The notes under the pieces are model-generated. The model saw nothing but the letters and a program-made list of their open reading frames with translations, did not search any database and was not told the DNA's origin. Shown here one piece after another: positions 56,981-59,834 of a stretch of 59,834 nucleotides of DNA (its first letter is position 1; every line of letters starts with the position of its first letter). A program made the translations under genes and the position numbers. Origin of the DNA: Myxococcota bacterium (GTDB taxonomy: Bacteria > Myxococcota_A > UBA796 > JAJRTE01); NCBI GenBank assembly GCA_024278455.1, contig JAJRTE010000053.1:1-59834 (forward strand), written 5' to 3'.

Positions 56981-58966
56981 CTACCCGCCGTTCAGCTCCC
57001 GGCAAACCACTTTCGACTGGCTGAACAGCGCCGTGCACGTGATCCTCGCCCCCTCGGCGACGAACACGTGGTGCAGCAACTGTTCGCCGGCTTCGGTGGT
57101 GAACACGATCGTGTGTTCGCCTGGAGAGACGGTCATGTCCCGGACCGGAAACCCGGCCAGGGAGACGTGGTCCAACATGATGCGCGACCTTGGGCTCGAA
57201 TTCAGCGACAGGATTCCCTTCCTGGAGGCGGCCGCGGACGGCGACGAACTCCCGTGGGCCGCCGTCGATCCGCCCGAGCGGCGTCCGGTTCCGGCCTTTC
57301 CGCCTTTGTTCTCCACGCTCCGACTCCCCGGGAGGGGGCGAAGACCTGTACCTGCGTTGGCCCCGGCCGACTCGCTGCCGGAGGCATGGCCGGGTGGTGC
57401 CGTTGCTGCCGGGACATCCGGCTCAGCACCACCCGGAGGCGTCCCGGCCAACAGGTCCACACTTTCGATCGCGGAGCCGTCCGTCCTCCGGCCGGCGTCC
57501 TCGAGACGAGTCCCTGTCGCCACGTCTTTCACGCCCTGGTCCCCAGGCCTGGTATCGCGTTTCGATGCCGGACCAGCCAGGAACCACCATACGACGGTGC
57601 CGAGGAGCAGGAGGGAGACGAGCGCTGCGAGCAGCAGGCGGCTCCCGCCGAACCTGGTCGCCGCTCCCCGCCGGTAGACCTCGATGACGTCGCGCGTCGC
57701 GCCCGCGCTGGCTGTCGCGCGGGGGTCCGGTGTACCGAATGGTCCCTGCCCGCTTTCCGGCCTCATCACCACCGTGGGCTCGCGCTGAAGGCTCGAGCGC
57801 TGGCTGCCGCGACCTGGCGGGTCCCCCGCGCGGCTCTCCTTCCCGGCACCGCCCCGCGACGGGTCCCCGGCGAGCGTCTCGGGTCCGGATGGTCCCGGGG
57901 CAGAGGCAGCCGGGGTCGAGGTCTCCGCGAAGTTCGTCCACGCGGCATCGCCGCCGCCCGGCGGGAACAGGATCCTGGCCGGTACCGCGTCGATACCGGG
58001 GAGCGCTCGCCAGTCCGGCCCGAGAGTGGCCAGCCATCGACGCAGCGAGCCTGTGGCGGCAACCGTTGCCCGGAGAGCCTCCAGGGCATCGGCCATCTCA
58101 TCTCCCGTCTGGTAGCGCTCATCCGGATTCTTGGCGAGGGCTCGAGACAACAACTCGATGAGGGCGTCGCGGTGAGGCGATGGCGGAATCCGGACGAACC
58201 TGGGCACCACGTCGGCGTCCTGGGCCTGGCGCAAGGCCACTTCGATGGTCCGGCCTTCGTACAGGAAGTCCAGGGCAAGCAGTTCGAACAGGATGATACC
58301 TGCCGAAAATAGGTCGGACCGGTGATCGAGGTCTGAGCTGCCCCAGGCCTGTTCTGGCGACATGTAGGGGCCGGTACCCTTGATATAGCGGTTCGTGACG
58401 GTGCGCAAAACGTTCGTCTCGGCCCGCGCCACGCCGAAATCGGCAATCTTGGTCACACCGTGCAGGTTGACGAGCACGTTGGAGGGTTTCAGATCCCGGT
58501 GCACGAGGCGCAACGGCCGGCCCTCCAGGTCTGTCGCACGGTGAGCGTATCCCAATCCTCGGCATACCTGTGCCAGCATCTCCAGTACCACACCCACCGG
58601 TATCCGGGCCCGCTGCTTCCGCTGATACCGGATCACCTGGGACAGCGTGGGGCCATCGACATACTCCATGGCCAGGTAGAATCGGCCCTGCTCCTTCCCG
58701 TAGTCCAGGATCTCCACGATGTTCGGATGGGACAGGACACCTCCAAGCCGGGCCTCGCTCACGCACTGGCCCATGAGTCCTGCGTCACGGGAAAAGTCGC
58801 CGTGGATCAGCTTGAGCGCCACCATCTTGGAAAAGCCGTCCGGCCCCTCCATCAGCGCCCGGTAGACCACGGCCATCCCACCTTCGCCCAGCTCGTCAAG
58901 GAGCCGGTACCGGCCGAACCGAATGCCGGCCGGGGGAGGGACATTGCTTTGCTCGTGAACGTCCAC
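56981..58966 (-). CDS. Hanks-type Ser/Thr protein kinase, membrane-anchored
   Basis: A 661-residue receptor-like kinase. The cytoplasmic kinase domain (about 18-285) is complete: LGEGGMAVVY (Gly loop), VALKLI with the ATP-site Lys, VHRDLKPSN (catalytic loop), DFGVA, and YMSPEQ in the activation segment. A linker rich in Pro, Ser and Gly leads to one membrane segment (about 430-450; LLLAALVSLLLLGTVVWWF) and a C-terminal outer part with one PEGA-like domain (about 580-650; GILSLNSSPRSRIMLDH). The GTG start is taken because it opens ahead of FGRYRLLDELG; its ribosome site is weak. It probably works with the PEGA protein encoded downstream and perhaps with the FHA protein. Confidence 0.93.
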   Translation of the reverse strand: MDVHEQSNVPPPAGIRFGRYRLLDELGEGGMAVVYRALMEGPDGFSKMVALKLIHGDFSRDAGLMGQCVSEARLGGVLSHPNIVEILDYGKEQGRFYLAMEYVDGPTLSQVIRYQRKQRARIPVGVVLEMLAQVCRGLGYAHRATDLEGRPLRLVHRDLKPSNVLVNLHGVTKIADFGVARAETNVLRTVTNRYIKGTGPYMSPEQAWGSSDLDHRSDLFSAGIILFELLALDFLYEGRTIEVALRQAQDADVVPRFVRIPPSPHRDALIELLSRALAKNPDERYQTGDEMADALEALRATVAATGSLRRWLATLGPDWRALPGIDAVPARILFPPGGGDAAWTNFAETSTPAASAPGPSGPETLAGDPSRGGAGKESRAGDPPGRGSQRSSLQREPTVVMRPESGQGPFGTPDPRATASAGATRDVIEVYRRGAATRFGGSRLLLAALVSLLLLGTVVWWFLAGPASKRDTRPGDQGVKDVATGTRLEDAGRRTDGSAIESVDLLAGTPPGGAEPDVPAATAPPGHASGSESAGANAGTGLRPLPGSRSVENKGGKAGTGRRSGGSTAAHGSSSPSAAASRKGILSLNSSPRSRIMLDHVSLAGFPVRDMTVSPGEHTIVFTTEAGEQLLHHVFVAEGARITCTALFSQSKVVCRELNGG

Positions 58967-59099
58967 AGTCTATCGCCCGAGCGCGGCGCTCGCACCTCGA
59001 GCCCGCGATTCGTCATGTGCTGTCGAGCACGGTCCAACCCACCGAATCCTGCCAGAGTCTGTCATACTGGACGGTCGATTTCCAGTGAATTCGGACCGG

Positions 59100-59834
59100 T
59101 CAAAGCGTGGCGCCCACGCCGGCGAGCACGCCGACCGGGAAGCCGAGCACGCGCTCCCCTCCGGCCTGGCCGGTCAGCGCTCCGGCCGAGAGGTCCACGA
59201 AAGCGTCGAGCGCCACGACGCCGTCGAGAACGGTGTAGTTCGTGCGAAGGCGGGCCGTGGGACCTGCCATCCAGGCGTCGATCACGAAGTACCCCCCGGG
59301 CGCGTCCTGGCCGGGAAGGACCACCAGCGTGTTGGGCAGGTGGGCGATGCCCAGCTCGAGGGACGGGGCGAGCGTCACGCGGGAGACAGGATACCACGAC
59401 ACTCCCAGGTACGCGCCGGCACCGAACAGAGCGCGGTCAGCGAGCGTCGCCGCGGCACAATCGACCTGGGCCTCCGTGGCCTCACCCGCATCGGGGGGCC
59501 CGCAATCGCCCATCGTTGGCGACCGAGTGACGCGAGGGAACCATCTGGCCCGGATACCGGCGATCAGGAGCGACGGTAGCCGCACCTCGAGGCCGATGGC
59601 ATACCCGAGCGCATGACCGTTCGCCGCGTAGGTGGCGGGATTTCCGAGCACCGCCTGGGAGGAGACGCCTGCATCGATACGAAGGGTGGGCCTGCTTCCA
59701 CGCCCGGACCTGCCGACTCCCCGGCCAGCTCCAACCATGGACTCGTCGTCTGAACCCGCTGCGACCGGCCCCGGTCCGGCCACGAGAGTGCAAGCAGCGG
59801 CGACCTCCTGGAGCACCGTTTCATCGACATCGGT
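59100..59834 (-). CDS. Beta-barrel-like outer-membrane protein, 5' end outside the window
   Basis: The last 244 codons of a leftward gene; the frame is open to the window edge, so the start is not seen. The visible part begins TDVDETVLQEVAAAC, has a Gly/Ser-rich linker, then alternating strands (GYAIGLEVRLPSLLIAGI, GAGAYLGVSWYPVSRVTLAP, GYFVIDAWMAGPTARLRTNY) and ends with GVGATL. This looks like a C-terminal outer-membrane barrel joined to something upstream. Function unknown. It lies upstream of the kinase gene on the same strand. Confidence 0.65.
   Translation of the reverse strand, partial: TDVDETVLQEVAAACTLVAGPGPVAAGSDDESMVGAGRGVGRSGRGSRPTLRIDAGVSSQAVLGNPATYAANGHALGYAIGLEVRLPSLLIAGIRARWFPRVTRSPTMGDCGPPDAGEATEAQVDCAAATLADRALFGAGAYLGVSWYPVSRVTLAPSLELGIAHLPNTLVVLPGQDAPGGYFVIDAWMAGPTARLRTNYTVLDGVVALDAFVDLSAGALTGQAGGERVLGFPVGVLAGVGATL

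Overview
The window is about 60 kb of GC-rich bacterial DNA. Its gene content suits a Myxococcota-like (former deltaproteobacterial) organism: proteins that start with an MJ0042-type zinc finger and carry GYF-like and TPR regions, a MopE-type CDGxDNDCDG repeat lipoprotein, a Hanks kinase next to a PEGA-domain protein, an FHA protein, a GAF/AAA+ enhancer-binding-protein relative, and many lipoproteins. I saw no rRNA, tRNA, CRISPR array, prophage or insertion sequence. The palindrome CTCGAG is strikingly over-represented almost everywhere except in the copper-ATPase gene, which looks acquired.

Layout. 1-3 kb: palindromic repeats and a secreted YetA/PcRGLX-like lipoprotein. 3.2-6.9 kb: MopE-repeat/beta-helix lipoprotein. 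7-11.1 kb: a two-gene Pnkp/Hen1 RNA-repair operon with 4-bp overlap, in which only the phosphatase centre looks intact; kinase, ligase and methyltransferase motifs are broken. 11.3-13.5 kb: exported protein, structured tandem repeats, greB. 13.8-21.1 kb: a three-gene operon with its own promoter, encoding a domain-less protein, an Hsp70 fused to a C-terminal vWA domain, and a 1051-aa membrane-anchored coiled-coil protein. 21-25 kb: glycerate 2-kinase, Fe-S membrane protein, MBL-fold hydrolase, DUF1858 protein. 25-28.6 kb: cell-shape and RNA genes (zapA, a candidate 6S-like RNA, rny, mreB). 28.7-33.1 kb: Slt-type transglycosylase, small beta-barrel, CheB-like protein without its catalytic residues. 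33.3-35.9 kb: P1B copper/silver ATPase. 35.9-40.7 kb: flotillin-like gene broken by an in-frame TAA, ssb, short glmU, pcrA/uvrD. 40.8-48.3 kb: paired zinc-finger/TPR proteins, dtd, inositol monophosphatase-like gene, a lidless Hsp70 followed by a J-domain protein. 48.5-59.8 kb: lipoproteins, FHA protein, mutY, degenerate enhancer-binding protein, PEGA protein, Ser/Thr kinase, and an incomplete beta-barrel gene at the right edge.

The best candidates for something undescribed are (1) the Hsp70-vWA operon, which looks like a chaperone-driven machine at the inner membrane, and (2) the pseudo-Pnkp/pseudo-Hen1 pair, where an RNA-repair complex seems reduced to a metallophosphatase in a conserved scaffold. 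The CTCGAG enrichment is the main genome-scale signal. All functional assignments come from motifs read by eye and were not checked against a database.
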